Assembly (NCBI GenBank): GCA_964235605.1
Contig: CAXSCR010000011.1
Location: forward strand, 22,313 to 86,312
DNA: 64,000 nt
From: DATCRE01 sp964235605
GTDB taxonomy: Bacteria > Bacteroidota > Bacteroidia > Cytophagales > Cyclobacteriaceae
Reading direction: 5' to 3'
Shown: piece after piece, positions 51,964 to 61,554 of the stretch
How the letters are laid out: every line of letters begins with the position of its first letter
How positions within the stretch are numbered: position 1 is the first letter of the stretch
Translations under genes and position numbers: made by a program
The notes under the pieces: generated by a model
Database searches by the model: none
What the model was told of the DNA's origin: nothing
What the model saw: the letters and a program-made list of their open reading frames with translations, nothing else

Positions 51964-54735
51964 TTACTTAATTACGAATTTTTGTATCCAAATTTTATCT
52001 CCCAAACCTAGTTCAAGAAAATAAATACCAGCAGCAAGTTCCTTCACAGAATAGCCATTTATATCCTCTTTGCTCAGTTCTTTCCCCTGCTTAACAATAA
52101 CGCCATTTGTATTGCGGATTGATAGGTAATTTTCTTTAACATATAAATTGCCAGGAACTTCAATAATCAGGTGATCGTCGGTAGGGTTAGGATATATAAT
52201 TAACCCTTGCTTTTCTTTTGAAACACTGCTTATAATATCAAACTTAAACCAGTTAATATTAAATCCAGAGTGAACTACCTTAACTCTTAAAGTACCCCTA
52301 CCTGCACTAAGTGTTATTCTATTAGAGAGGGTTCGCCATGTTTGCCAACCACCCGTGATGGGTACAATGACTTCAACAAAATTAAGTATACCACCTAACT
52401 CATCTAATTGTTGTATTAAAATTTTGCCCCCGCCACTATTTGAGGCAATCCTCGATTCAATTGAGTATTCACTTGTCGTTGCTACGTTTATTTTGTAATC
52501 GAGGTAATCATTTGTGTCAGTAAAGCCCATATCAAGTCCACCGCCAGTATCGGTGGTTGGTTCAGTTGCTAAACCTTGGTTAACATCAAAAGCTTCCGCT
52601 TCTATCTTAGTTGGAATAAGAATGTATTTAGGAAGATTATTTTTTGCATCTAGGGTAAACGCAGCTAAAGGGGTTTTATCTATAGACAGCAGCTGGCTTC
52701 CATTATAACTAATCTTTATCGCATCATTTTCGTAAAATGAATCTCTTAAAGTAACGATTAGCATCGCTGCATTTTGTGAATGAACCACGACCTGGGAAAT
52801 AGGCGTGGTGGTCCCTTTTACAGTAGCTGAGAAACTTCCAATGCCCGTAAGCGTTGATGCATCAATTTTCTTGTTTAAGGAAATATAGAGCTTAGGCTGT
52901 TCAATAGTTGCTGTGTTAGCGGAAATTGCCTGAAATGCAATCTCATTTATTTTTTTACTTAGCGTGAATTTTAGGTAATGAATATTAGCACCTCCTTTTT
53001 CAAAAATTAATTTTAATCCATGTGCGCCTTTATATAATACAACGTTAGGAATAAGTTTATCAGCTAAAGCACCAACTGCTGGTAGCGAAGTTGTGCTTAC
53101 CAAATCAGATCCGTTTACATTTAATGTAATAGTAGAGGTGCCTAAGCTGTATCGAACCGTTACATCATACCCTGCACTCGAGTCAACATCAAGCGTATAT
53201 TTTAACCATTCTCCATCTTTAGTGAAGCCAACATGATGGTGGTTGGAATTAACATCAGTATCAGTATTGGTTTGGATATCAACTCCATCATTTCTATAAC
53301 TCCATCCATTGTTCCAAGCCGTGTAGACTCTAGTGATTGTATGATAGGTCGCCGTGTCGGTATCTTTATAAGCAACATTATATTTTCCTAGATCAAAATC
53401 TGATGCATGTATAACGCCTGGCACTTTATTGATATTAAATGGTATGGAGGTGTTATCATAAACTTGTCTAATCATGGCATCAATAACATCTTTGCGATAG
53501 ATGCAGTTTTCAATCTTTAAATTATCGGCTAATTGCATTAGTGAAGCTTTTGCTGTAGCCATACTGGGTTTAGTACCTCCATTTTTCCAATAGTTCAAAA
53601 GGTTGGTGTAGCCTTCATTCTTAACCACAGTAAGGGGATTAACAACAGAGCTGACTTTCTTTAAAGGCCACCACGCCCAACCAATGTCATTTCCTTCAAC
53701 TAATTTTATTGCGTTTGTAAACCACGTATTTGAGTTTTCACCTGATTCACCGAGCCAAAGCGGAACGTTTACAGAGTTTCTGAGATTAATTACATCTTGA
53801 ATGGAGGTTTGATCATTGTAATTCCAATATTTATGGAAACTTATAACCATGTTATTATCAAGTTTGGGCGTATGTAATCCATTATGATTATTCCCCCAGC
53901 AGTTTCCTTCAATAAATACGGAGTGGTTTTGATCTACATCGCGTATGGCTGTTATGATACTTTGATACAATTGTTTTAATGGTGCATTTGTTAACTCATC
54001 ACAGCCATTGGGATTTGCACCTGGGGTGAAATTCCAATTTATTTCGTTTATCAAGTCATATCCACCAATCCATTGTTCGTTTTTATATCGATCTGCCAAT
54101 TTTCTCCAAAGTGCAACAGTTTTAGATTTATTAAAATCATCTTCCCATAGGGATTTTCTTGCAGGATTATAATCGGAAATTGCAGCATCTCTACCTTGTC
54201 CACCCGGCGCTGCATGTAAATCGAGTATAAGGTATATTTGGTTTTGTTTGCACCATTTTAATAGACTGTCAGTTAAAGCGAAGCCCTTGTCAAGCCAGGT
54301 GTTTACGCCACGTACGGGTTCCTGCTCAATTGGCAAAGTATAAAGATTATAATGCATGGGAAGTCTTACGGAATTGAAACCCCATGTCGCAAGAGACTCT
54401 ATGTCTTTTTTTGTGCAATGATTTTTAAGCCAGGCTTCATAAAATTCTGCTGTATTTTCAGTGCCTAGTACTTCTTCAATTTTGGCTTTAATTTGATATT
54501 GTGAATTAGCAAAGTCACTTGTTTCCATCATATAACCCTCCTGAACCATCCAGCCACCTAAACCGATGCCTCTCAGTATAATTGCCTTCCCATCTTTGTC
54601 AATAATTTTAGTGCCCTTGGCATGCATATATTGAGCTGAAACAGGCATGCTACACACAAGATGTAAAGCTAGCAACGCAAAAATAGCCGTGCCTTTTAGA
54701 AAATAATTAAACGGTACTTGTCCAAAATTTTTCAT
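51964..54735 (-). CDS. Secreted GH5 family glycoside hydrolase with CBM6-like modules and type A T9SS tail
   Basis: The protein has 923 residues. The signal peptide ends near PVSAQ (about residue 34). Residues 35-390 are a GH5 TIM barrel: WGFNSVRLPMHYNLYT, LILDLHAAPGGQG, acid/base Glu in YDLINEINWNF and nucleophile Glu in LWLGESGENSN. Two carbohydrate-binding-like modules follow, around HASDFDLGKYN and KIEAEAFDVNQGL, separated by a SwmB/Ig-like segment. The end, IIYPNPTDDHLIIEVPG ... WIQKFVIK, is a type A sorting domain. It is likely an extracellular beta-glucanase or related endoglycanase; the exact specificity is open. Confidence 0.87.
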   Translation of the reverse strand: MKNFGQVPFNYFLKGTAIFALLALHLVCSMPVSAQYMHAKGTKIIDKDGKAIILRGIGLGGWMVQEGYMMETSDFANSQYQIKAKIEEVLGTENTAEFYEAWLKNHCTKKDIESLATWGFNSVRLPMHYNLYTLPIEQEPVRGVNTWLDKGFALTDSLLKWCKQNQIYLILDLHAAPGGQGRDAAISDYNPARKSLWEDDFNKSKTVALWRKLADRYKNEQWIGGYDLINEINWNFTPGANPNGCDELTNAPLKQLYQSIITAIRDVDQNHSVFIEGNCWGNNHNGLHTPKLDNNMVISFHKYWNYNDQTSIQDVINLRNSVNVPLWLGESGENSNTWFTNAIKLVEGNDIGWAWWPLKKVSSVVNPLTVVKNEGYTNLLNYWKNGGTKPSMATAKASLMQLADNLKIENCIYRKDVIDAMIRQVYDNTSIPFNINKVPGVIHASDFDLGKYNVAYKDTDTATYHTITRVYTAWNNGWSYRNDGVDIQTNTDTDVNSNHHHVGFTKDGEWLKYTLDVDSSAGYDVTVRYSLGTSTITLNVNGSDLVSTTSLPAVGALADKLIPNVVLYKGAHGLKLIFEKGGANIHYLKFTLSKKINEIAFQAISANTATIEQPKLYISLNKKIDASTLTGIGSFSATVKGTTTPISQVVVHSQNAAMLIVTLRDSFYENDAIKISYNGSQLLSIDKTPLAAFTLDAKNNLPKYILIPTKIEAEAFDVNQGLATEPTTDTGGGLDMGFTDTNDYLDYKINVATTSEYSIESRIASNSGGGKILIQQLDELGGILNFVEVIVPITGGWQTWRTLSNRITLSAGRGTLRVKVVHSGFNINWFKFDIISSVSKEKQGLIIYPNPTDDHLIIEVPGNLYVKENYLSIRNTNGVIVKQGKELSKEDINGYSVKELAAGIYFLELGLGDKIWIQKFVIK

Positions 54736-55321
54736 ATCAATGACGCATTTACAAGATCACACAACGTTTTCTAATTTTTAATTAAATTTAAAATTTCTCC
54801 ATAATTGAAATAGTAGCGCCTAAATTACCATCGACTATTAAGTATAGTTCCTTCAATTATACAATAATTTCAATAAACCCTTCTGATTTCCAATATCTTA
54901 CAAAAAGCATAAAATTTGAATGGGACGATTTTGTCTATTAAAAACTAAAAGCAAAACATAATTCTACTTTTATGCATCCTGCCTTATAGTTTCAATGTAA
55001 CTGCATTGAACCAGGCAATAAAACGGGTTCCAAAAGTAACACATTATACTAAAAACAACTTCAATGGATCTTCTACATTTTAGTCTATGTGTCATGATTT
55101 TAACGGAATCTATATATTGGCAATAATGATGGCCCCCTAAATTTTTTGACGCCGCGCGATGGCACACTGGTGCTCCTAATAATGAAACGATGAATTATTC
55201 TGAAATCTACCCGTATGGACAGAACCAATTTGGCTGTAGCTTATTCTGCGATGTTATTGATATTGATGATATGTTCTGGGTTTTTATGAATTTTAATAGT
55301 TCGATACCTATTCAGTCTATT

Positions 55322-55346
55322 AAAGGGGCTTTTACGCCGCTTTTTT
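55322..55346 (+). terminator. Terminator-like hairpin in a geneless gap
   Basis: AAAGGGGC (55322-55329) pairs with GCCGCTTT (55336-55343) with one G-G mismatch and a 6-nt loop, then more T residues follow. No annotated + strand gene precedes it within 3.5 kb, so what transcript it would end is unclear. Confidence 0.42.
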
Positions 55347-55409
55347 GATTCTAGTAGACTAGAATGAAATTATGTTACACATTAATTTCATTATTATATT
55401 ATAGCATAT

Positions 55410-55441
55410 TATGTTAATCTATCTTGTATGTTAATCTATCT
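55410..55441. repeat. Two 15-nt direct repeats, 17-nt period, upstream of the FKBP gene
   Basis: TATGTTAATCTATCT occurs at 55410-55424 and 55427-55441, separated by TG. The second copy ends 39 nt before the FKBP start, within the expected promoter zone. It could be a duplicated promoter or regulator site, or a chance slippage product. Confidence 0.6.
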
Positions 55442-55480
55442 CATAATTATAAATCTGATTGATCACTAAACTAAGCCTAA

Positions 55481-56479
55481 ATGAAAAATATTTTTACTCA
55501 TCTACTCATCTTTACAGTTCTAATTTCTTGCAAGAACCAGACTGCCGAAAATTCCAATCAAGTAGATTCTGTTATAGAAAACATACCCGCATTTAATGAC
55601 GAAATAAAAGATACATCTATAAAAAATATATCTGTTCGAAATACCGATGATACCATCAGTTACGCCTTAGGTGTTGCATGGTCAAATGGTATTGCAAAAG
55701 TTGGTTTAAATAAAGTATCGCCTTCATTTTACATCGGAGCTCATGATTTCATGGTGCGTAATAAGACTTTTACCGATGCCAAAGAATCGGGTGAGAGATT
55801 AGATAAAGAGATTGCATATTTAAAAAATGATTCAGAACATGTTTTCGATCCCAATCAAAAATTAGGCGACATAAAATTAGCGTCTAAGTTCGATACGTTA
55901 AGTTACCAGTTAGCCTACGCATGGACACGGGGCGCAAAAGAATATGGCATTGATAGATTGACGCCTGCTTTATTGTTAGGATTAATGGCAGGAATGCAAA
56001 GCGATACTTCGTTATTTAGTTATCCAAAAGCTGATAAATATCTTAGGGGACAAATTGAAACAAAAAGAGGAATTTTATTTGCGGAGTCGAGATTGACTAA
56101 TGAAAAGTGGTTAACAGATAATTCGTCAAAAGAGGGTGTAATTACTCTAAAAAGTGGGCTTCAATATAAAGTAATTAAAGCGGGAAAAGGTAAATCGCCG
56201 AAAGCTGACGAAGTGATAACGTGTGATTACATTGGTAAGCTAATAGACAAAACAGAATTTGAAAATACGTATAAAGCAGGTTCTCCATTAAAGGCTCTTC
56301 CGTATGGTGTAATACCTGCATGGCGAGAAGCACTTCCGTTGATGAAAGTTGGATCAAAATGGGAGCTTTATGTACCCTACAAATTGGGATATGGATCAGG
56401 TGGGGTTAAAAACAAAGTACCTCCATTCGCAACTCTCATTTACGAATTAGAACTTTTATCTGTCGAACCGATGAAATAA
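55481..56479 (+). CDS. FKBP-type peptidyl-prolyl isomerase, lipoprotein
   Basis: The protein has 332 residues. LLIFTVLISCKNQ at the N-terminus is a lipobox with Cys17, so the protein is probably lipidated. Two FKBP_N-like segments follow (ISYALGVAWSNGIAKVGLNK and LSYQLAYAWTRGAKEYGIDR), which is one more than the dimerising domain of typical FkpA/Mip proteins. The C-terminal FKBP domain has GLQYKVIKAGKGKSP and VPYKLGYGSGGVKNKVPP. It assists folding of exported proteins. A terminator follows 96 nt after the stop. Confidence 0.87.
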   Translation: MKNIFTHLLIFTVLISCKNQTAENSNQVDSVIENIPAFNDEIKDTSIKNISVRNTDDTISYALGVAWSNGIAKVGLNKVSPSFYIGAHDFMVRNKTFTDAKESGERLDKEIAYLKNDSEHVFDPNQKLGDIKLASKFDTLSYQLAYAWTRGAKEYGIDRLTPALLLGLMAGMQSDTSLFSYPKADKYLRGQIETKRGILFAESRLTNEKWLTDNSSKEGVITLKSGLQYKVIKAGKGKSPKADEVITCDYIGKLIDKTEFENTYKAGSPLKALPYGVIPAWREALPLMKVGSKWELYVPYKLGYGSGGVKNKVPPFATLIYELELLSVEPMK

Positions 56480-56575
56480 GACGGAATCTGAACATTCCCC
56501 TGAATCAAAATAGTCAGTAGCGTAGTTGTAAAAGCTTATCGTTAAATAGTTTACAGTGTTTCCCTAAAATCTAAC

Positions 56576-56613
56576 CACCAGATGCAAAGATTGTGTCTGG
56601 TGAGATTTTTTTT
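56576..56613 (+). terminator. Rho-independent terminator after the FKBP gene
   Basis: A perfect 7-bp stem (CACCAGA at 56576-56582, TCTGGTG at 56596-56602) is followed by AGA and eight T residues (56606-56613). It lies about 100 nt downstream of the FKBP stop. The other parts of this 308-nt gap are plain sequence and the heptamer array at 56711-56787. Confidence 0.72.
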
Positions 56614-56710
56614 AATGGATAGCCTCCCTACAAAATGCAAGCAGAAACATCACCGTTACCCCTTAACGACCGATTTATTGCAAATAATAAACCTTAGTTC
56701 AACTCACCAA

Positions 56711-56787
56711 CCCAATGCCTAATCCCTAATGCCCAATGCCTAGTGCCCAATACCTAACGCCCCGGTCTCCAATGCCCAATCCCTAAC
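56711..56787 (-). repeat. Degenerate heptanucleotide repeat array (11 units), inverted copy
   Basis: Read on the minus strand, eleven consecutive 7-nt units occur: GTTAGGG, ATTGGGC, ATTGGAG, ACCGGGC, GTTAGGT, ATTGGGC, ACTAGGC, ATTGGGC, ATTAGGG, ATTAGGC and ATTGGGT. Most fit A[CT]T[AG]GGN, the consensus of the array at 47593-47704. It abuts the ruvC stop codon, so on that strand it forms the ruvC 3' region, just as the other copy follows miaE. Confidence 0.85.
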
Positions 56788-57345
56788 TTATACCTTAATT
56801 TTCTTTGGATTATCTTTTAAAAATGCTTCCCAGCTTTTTGCTTTAGACTTTTCAGGACCTTGTTGAAAATGATGACAAACTGCAACAGCAAGCGCATCGG
56901 TAGCATCTAACAATTTAGGGAGTTCTTTAATATTGAATAGCATCATTAGCATTTTAGCCACCTGCTCTTTTGAGGCATTGCCGTTTCCCGTCACAGATTG
57001 TTTTACTTTTTTTGGTGCATATTCAGTTATGGGTACTTCACGGTATAAAGCTGCGGCCATTGCCACACCTTGAGCACGCCCGAGTTTTAGCATCGATTGA
57101 ACATTCTTTCCATAAAATGGAGCTTCTAACGCAACTTCATCGGGATGGTATTCATCTACTAAGCTGAGAACGCGTTCAAATATTTTTTTTAATTTTAATT
57201 CATGAGTTTCATACTTACTTAAATGTATGACGCCGAATTGTATCAATTCAATTTTAGGCTTATGAATTATAATTAGACCATAGCCCATTACAGTTGTTCC
57301 AGGATCAAGGCCGAGAATTATTTTTTCTTTAATGATCTTTCCCAC
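56788..57345 (-). CDS. ruvC: Crossover junction endodeoxyribonuclease RuvC
   Basis: The protein has 185 residues from a GTG start (57345). The acidic catalytic residues are seen in ILGLDPGTTVMGYG, EVALEAPFYGKN and LLDATDALAVAVCHH. RuvC resolves Holliday junctions as a dimer with RuvAB. It is divergent from the GT2 gene at 57421. A heptamer repeat array follows the stop directly. Confidence 0.93.
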   Translation of the reverse strand: MGKIIKEKIILGLDPGTTVMGYGLIIIHKPKIELIQFGVIHLSKYETHELKLKKIFERVLSLVDEYHPDEVALEAPFYGKNVQSMLKLGRAQGVAMAAALYREVPITEYAPKKVKQSVTGNGNASKEQVAKMLMMLFNIKELPKLLDATDALAVAVCHHFQQGPEKSKAKSWEAFLKDNPKKIKV

Positions 57346-57420
57346 AGGTTAAAGTAATGAGTTTATGGGTAAAGGAGCAAATTGTTTAACGTACAGATCG
57401 GGAATCGGAGCTTGGGTTTC

Positions 57421-58584
57421 ATGTTACGTGCGAGAATCGTATTATTGTCTGCTATGGCAATAGTAATTTTTATTTTGTTCGGAATGTATTTTATTGCTTT
57501 GATCGGATTGATCATTGGATGGAATTTTTCATGCAATCTAAACGAACAGCGTAAGATGGCTGATAAATTCATTTCTGTAATTATTCCTATTCGAAATGAA
57601 GCCCAATCCATTGATTTATTACTTCATGATTTGATGCAACAACGTTATCAAACTTTTGAAGTGATAATCGTCGATGATCACTCAGAAGATGGAACCTTTT
57701 CGATTGTATCACGGCAGATTATAGCTGATACGCGTTTCAAAATAGTCTCAGCAAATGAACCTAGCAAGAAGCACGCGTTGACGCAAGGTATTAATTTAGC
57801 AAAGGGTGAGATCATTGTGACCACAGATGGTGATTGTCGTGTTGGAAAAAACTGGTTAGTTGCTATTAATGAAAGCATACAGGAGGATAATATTATGATG
57901 GTATTTGGCGGGGTTAGAATAATTCAGAATGATTCTTTTTTCTCGTCGCTTCAGGCACTTGAATTTTGTAGTTTAATTGGTACCGGCGCCGCGACACTTT
58001 CACTCGGATTTTCAACCATGTGCAATGGAGCTAATCTTGCATTTAGAAAATCTGCCTATGAGGCAGTAGGAGGTTATGCTGGGAATGTACACATACCTTC
58101 TGGGGACGACGAGTTCTTGATGCGTAAGATAGTTGATGCGTATTCAGGCAGTATTAGATTTATGCATACAGCTGATGCTACTGTTTCAACCCGTTCGCAG
58201 TATACTATTGGCGATTTTATAAATCAACGAATCCGCTGGTCTGGCAAATGGAAATATCAACGTGTTACCAGTAAGACTATCGCCTTTCTTGTTTTTCTTT
58301 TTAACCTCGCTGTTTTATGTATACCCTTCTTATTTGAATCTTATCCTTATATAGTTATCAGTTTATTGTTGTTTAAAATAGTGGTTGAATTTTATTTTCT
58401 TCATAAGGTTTCAAGCTTCCTTCAGGTGAGGTGGAATTGGCTAGCTTTTATATTATTGCAGTTTGTTTATCCGTTTTATGTCGTATTTATCGGCTTAGTA
58501 TCTCATTTTCAGTCGTTTACTTGGAAGGGCAGGCGTCTTAAATCAGTTGAAACAAAACTGGCTACGATACCAGATATCGATTAA
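57421..58584 (+). CDS. Membrane glycosyltransferase family 2 with QxxRW-type motif
   Basis: The protein has 387 residues from ATG 57421. The frame is open to TTG 57382, but the ATG fits the first helix better. One N-terminal helix pair precedes a GT-A domain (FISVIIPIRNEAQSIDLLL, IIVDDHSEDGTFSIV, IIVTTDGDCRVGKNW), then NQRIRWSGKW as the Q-x-x-R-W motif and three C-terminal helices. It heads an operon with a PP2C-type phosphatase, a polysaccharide deacetylase, a MurG-like transferase and DgkA, so a cell-envelope glycan or glycolipid is likely. Confidence 0.83.
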   Translation: MLRARIVLLSAMAIVIFILFGMYFIALIGLIIGWNFSCNLNEQRKMADKFISVIIPIRNEAQSIDLLLHDLMQQRYQTFEVIIVDDHSEDGTFSIVSRQIIADTRFKIVSANEPSKKHALTQGINLAKGEIIVTTDGDCRVGKNWLVAINESIQEDNIMMVFGGVRIIQNDSFFSSLQALEFCSLIGTGAATLSLGFSTMCNGANLAFRKSAYEAVGGYAGNVHIPSGDDEFLMRKIVDAYSGSIRFMHTADATVSTRSQYTIGDFINQRIRWSGKWKYQRVTSKTIAFLVFLFNLAVLCIPFLFESYPYIVISLLLFKIVVEFYFLHKVSSFLQVRWNWLAFILLQFVYPFYVVFIGLVSHFQSFTWKGRRLKSVETKLATIPDID

Positions 58585-58595
58585 CTTTACGCGCA

Positions 58596-59828
58596 ATGAT
58601 TGAACAAACCCTTAAAAGTAAATTTGAAATTAAAGAGCTTGAGCTAAACGCTTTGCTTGAGATTACCCAATCCATTAATGACAATGTCACCGAGGAGTCG
58701 CTTTATAAAATCTATAATTTTACATTACGATCAAACCTTAACATCAAGAAACTGGCGCTTTTTGTTTTGGATGAACATTGGAATTGCAAAGTAAATTTTG
58801 GAACACACGGTAACTATCACAAAATAAGATTACCAGACTATTTCAAAGTAGTCTCTGACGTAAGTCAATTAAAAAATTTTCCTATAGATGACTTCAGCGA
58901 ATTTAATATGGTAATTCCTGTAGCGCACAAAAAAAATACACTGGCACTTGTATTTGTAGGCGGACTTGATAATGATGATCTTCGTTATGAAAATGAGGAT
59001 GGAATTAAATTCATTCAAGCGTTAAGCAACATCATCATTGTTGCCATCGAGAACAAGAAATTTGCACGAAGACAATTAGAGCAGGAGGCATTACGAAAAG
59101 AGCTTGAGATAGCAAGCGATGTACAACAATTTCTATTTCCAGACACATTGCCAAATACCGACCTTCTCAAAGTGGAAGCCAGTTACCTTCCACATGACCT
59201 GGTAGGCGGTGATTACTATGATTACATTCCTATTAATAAAAATCAATTTTTAATTTGTGTAGCTGATGTTAGTGGAAAAGGAATTCCTGCTGCATTGATG
59301 ATGTCAAATTTTCAGGCATCGTTACGAACGTTATTGCGTCAAACACCTAACCTGACAGATATTATTGAAGCACTCAATTTTCAGGTGCTGGAAAATACGA
59401 AGGGTGAGAAGTTTATAACATTTTTTGCAGCCATTTACGACATCCGCCTTAAAACTATGGTGTATGTAAATTCTGGACATAATCCGCCAATATTAATCGA
59501 TAAGAAAAATGGCATTCGTTTATTAGAAGAAGGTTCAACTGTACTTGGTGCTATGCATCCACTTCCTTTTTTGAACGAAGGGTTTGTAACAGGTCTTGAA
59601 GATTTTCTTTTATTCTGTTATACCGATGGTTTAACGGAAACAATAAATGAAGATGGAAAGGAGTACGGGGTAGAAGCTTTGCTTTCCTATTTTAGTGATG
59701 ACGCAATTCAAACGAAAGATTTACCTACAATCCATCAAGATATTATCGTCTCACTTGATACGTTTAAAGGGAAGAAAGGATATCATGATGATATCACAAT
59801 TTTATCTTGTCGTGTGGCCGTGATATGA
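58596..59828 (+). CDS. PP2C-type serine phosphatase (SpoIIE/RsbU-like) with N-terminal GAF-like domain
   Basis: The protein has 410 residues. Residues about 15-160 look like a GAF sensor domain, and a short helix (RKELEIASDVQQFLFPDTLP) leads to the SpoIIE phosphatase domain. Metal-binding acids are in LVGGDYYDYIP, VADVSGKGIPAAL and YTDGLTETI, all intact. Such enzymes dephosphorylate anti-anti-sigma or other STAS-type partners; none is encoded here. It starts 11 nt after the GT2 gene and overlaps the deacetylase by 4 nt. Confidence 0.87.
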   Translation: MIEQTLKSKFEIKELELNALLEITQSINDNVTEESLYKIYNFTLRSNLNIKKLALFVLDEHWNCKVNFGTHGNYHKIRLPDYFKVVSDVSQLKNFPIDDFSEFNMVIPVAHKKNTLALVFVGGLDNDDLRYENEDGIKFIQALSNIIIVAIENKKFARRQLEQEALRKELEIASDVQQFLFPDTLPNTDLLKVEASYLPHDLVGGDYYDYIPINKNQFLICVADVSGKGIPAALMMSNFQASLRTLLRQTPNLTDIIEALNFQVLENTKGEKFITFFAAIYDIRLKTMVYVNSGHNPPILIDKKNGIRLLEEGSTVLGAMHPLPFLNEGFVTGLEDFLLFCYTDGLTETINEDGKEYGVEALLSYFSDDAIQTKDLPTIHQDIIVSLDTFKGKKGYHDDITILSCRVAVI

Positions 59829-60484
59829 TCCATCGAACGCCTTTTTTGCTTCCGATACTTTATCCACGTTTATTGTGGCGAATGCCGACACGCGAGAAAG
59901 AAATTTTTCTAACCTTCGATGATGGGCCTGTTCCTGGTGCAACTGAATTTGCGTTACATACCTTAGCGCGTTTTTCTGCGAAAGCAACTTTCTTTTGTAT
60001 TGGTGATAATATCCAAAAACACCCAGATATCTTTAAGAAGATCATTACCGATGGACATACGATTGGTAATCATACCTTCAACCACCTCAATGGTTGGAAG
60101 GCAAACCCTGAAGCATATGTAGCCAATACGCAACTTTGTCAAACAGAAATTATAGGTAATAGCCCAACTTTTATAGAAGGTGAAAGGAGCGACGCCAACC
60201 CGAGGTTCAAATTATTTCGTCCGCCTTATGGTAGAATTACGAGAAAACAAATCAAAAGCTTAAGAGACTATTGCATTGTAATGTGGGATGTACTCTCTCA
60301 TGATTACAGTAAAACCGTTGCACCACATAATTGTCTTCTTTATACAGTTAATGCCACACGTTCTGGTTCTATCGTAGTCTTTCATGACAGCTATAAAGCG
60401 GAAAGAAACATGACGTTTACTTTACCACGATTTATCGAGCATTTTTCAGAGCGTGGTTTTATTTTCAAAGCGATAACTGAATGA
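59825..60484 (+). CDS. Polysaccharide deacetylase family protein (NodB domain, CE4)
   Basis: The protein has 219 residues from ATG 59825, which overlaps the previous stop in an ATGA; the frame is open 18 nt further up. FLTFDDGPVPGATEF holds the catalytic Asp and the first metal ligand, IGNHTFNHL the H-x3-H pair and LFRPPYGRITRKQ the next motif. No signal peptide is evident. It removes acetyl groups from N-acetylated sugars; here it may act on the glycolipid made by the operon. Confidence 0.85.
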   Translation: MIHRTPFLLPILYPRLLWRMPTREKEIFLTFDDGPVPGATEFALHTLARFSAKATFFCIGDNIQKHPDIFKKIITDGHTIGNHTFNHLNGWKANPEAYVANTQLCQTEIIGNSPTFIEGERSDANPRFKLFRPPYGRITRKQIKSLRDYCIVMWDVLSHDYSKTVAPHNCLLYTVNATRSGSIVVFHDSYKAERNMTFTLPRFIEHFSERGFIFKAITE

Positions 60485-61554
60485 AGCCAAAGCGTGTGCT
60501 AGTTGCCGCATTAGATTGGGGCTTGGGTCACGCTACACGATGCATTCCTATTATCAAAGAATTAATACATGCTCAATGTGAGGTTATTATTGCAGGAAGT
60601 GGTAGCTCACTAACTTTGCTGAAAACAGAATTTCCACAACTCAAAGTTGTACAGTTACCCGCGTATGGCCCTGTGTACCCATCACGTGGATCAATGGTTT
60701 TAAAAATCATTATGCAGTTGCCTAAATTTATAAAGGCCATCAAGCGTGAACACGCCATTATAGAAAATTTTGTTAGAGAGAAACAAATCCACTGTGTAAT
60801 ATCAGATAATCGTTTCGGGTGCTGTTCAAAGCACGCTTATACTATCTTTATTACACATCAGGTAAATATTCTCTTACCCAATAGGTGGAAATGGCTACGT
60901 GGGCTTGTTAATTTTATCAATCACCATCATATAAAGAAATTCAATTTGTGTTGGATACCTGATGAGGGTGGTGAGAATAATTTAACGGGGAGCATGTCTG
61001 CCGGCTTTTCACGATCCAGATTTATTGGTAAGATCTCTAGATTTACACCTTGTATTTCACACAACAATAAACTTGACTTCGATATATTATGTATTTTATC
61101 AGGCCCTGAGCCGCAGCGAACTTTGCTTGAAAGATTATTAACCACTCAAATTGCAACAAGTAAATTGAAAGCCATTATGGTGCGAGGTATTCCAGAAGCT
61201 TCTCATAGAAGAACGAATGATCAATTAGAAATTGTAGACTTCATGGGTTCAAGAGAACTTCAAGATACTATTTGTCAATCAAGGTTGATCATTGCTAGGT
61301 CAGGTTACAGTACGGTTATGGATATGGCCACACTTGGAAAGCAGGCTGTATTTATTCCTACACCTGGCCAAACTGAGCAAGAATATTTAGCGGAACATTT
61401 GAAAATAAAAAAAATAACATATTCTATAAATCAATCTAAATTTGATCTTACTGATGCAATGGCTAGGGCTGCTGATTATTCGGGCTTCAAGCCGACAATT
61501 AATAGCCATACTGAATTAATAAACGCCATTGCTGATATGTTAAAAATTATATGA
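60481..61554 (+). CDS. MurG/GT28-like glycosyltransferase
   Basis: The protein has 357 residues. The N-terminus, RVLVAALDWGLGHATRCIPI, has the glycine-rich acceptor loop of GT28/MurG-like enzymes. The C-terminal SRLIIARSGYSTVMDMATLG and FIPTPGQTEQEYLAEHL form the donor site. It is cytoplasmic and probably glycosylates a lipid acceptor. It overlaps both the deacetylase and dgkA genes by 4 nt (ATGA), so the stoichiometry is coupled. Confidence 0.84.
   Translation: MKPKRVLVAALDWGLGHATRCIPIIKELIHAQCEVIIAGSGSSLTLLKTEFPQLKVVQLPAYGPVYPSRGSMVLKIIMQLPKFIKAIKREHAIIENFVREKQIHCVISDNRFGCCSKHAYTIFITHQVNILLPNRWKWLRGLVNFINHHHIKKFNLCWIPDEGGENNLTGSMSAGFSRSRFIGKISRFTPCISHNNKLDFDILCILSGPEPQRTLLERLLTTQIATSKLKAIMVRGIPEASHRRTNDQLEIVDFMGSRELQDTICQSRLIIARSGYSTVMDMATLGKQAVFIPTPGQTEQEYLAEHLKIKKITYSINQSKFDLTDAMARAADYSGFKPTINSHTELINAIADMLKII

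Larger units (their letters stand above)
54736..55480. other. 745-nt AT-rich intergenic region
   Basis: It lies between the divergent GH5 and FKBP genes. It holds a terminator-like hairpin (55322-55346) and a 15-nt tandem direct repeat (55410-55441). A 52-codon + strand frame (55190-55348) ends in the hairpin, and a 65-codon minus-strand frame (54970-55167) is also open; neither looks like a protein. A long leader or a small RNA could account for the unusual length. Confidence 0.45.

Noticed and set aside
54970..55167. A 65-codon minus-strand frame in the GH5-FKBP gap
   Set aside because: Cys/His/Tyr-rich translation without protein character and no start context; probably random.
55190..55348. 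A 52-codon + strand frame starting MNYSEIYPYGQNQF
   Set aside because: No recognisable domain, signal peptide or neighbour link; it ends in a terminator-like hairpin. I keep it only as part of the gap description.
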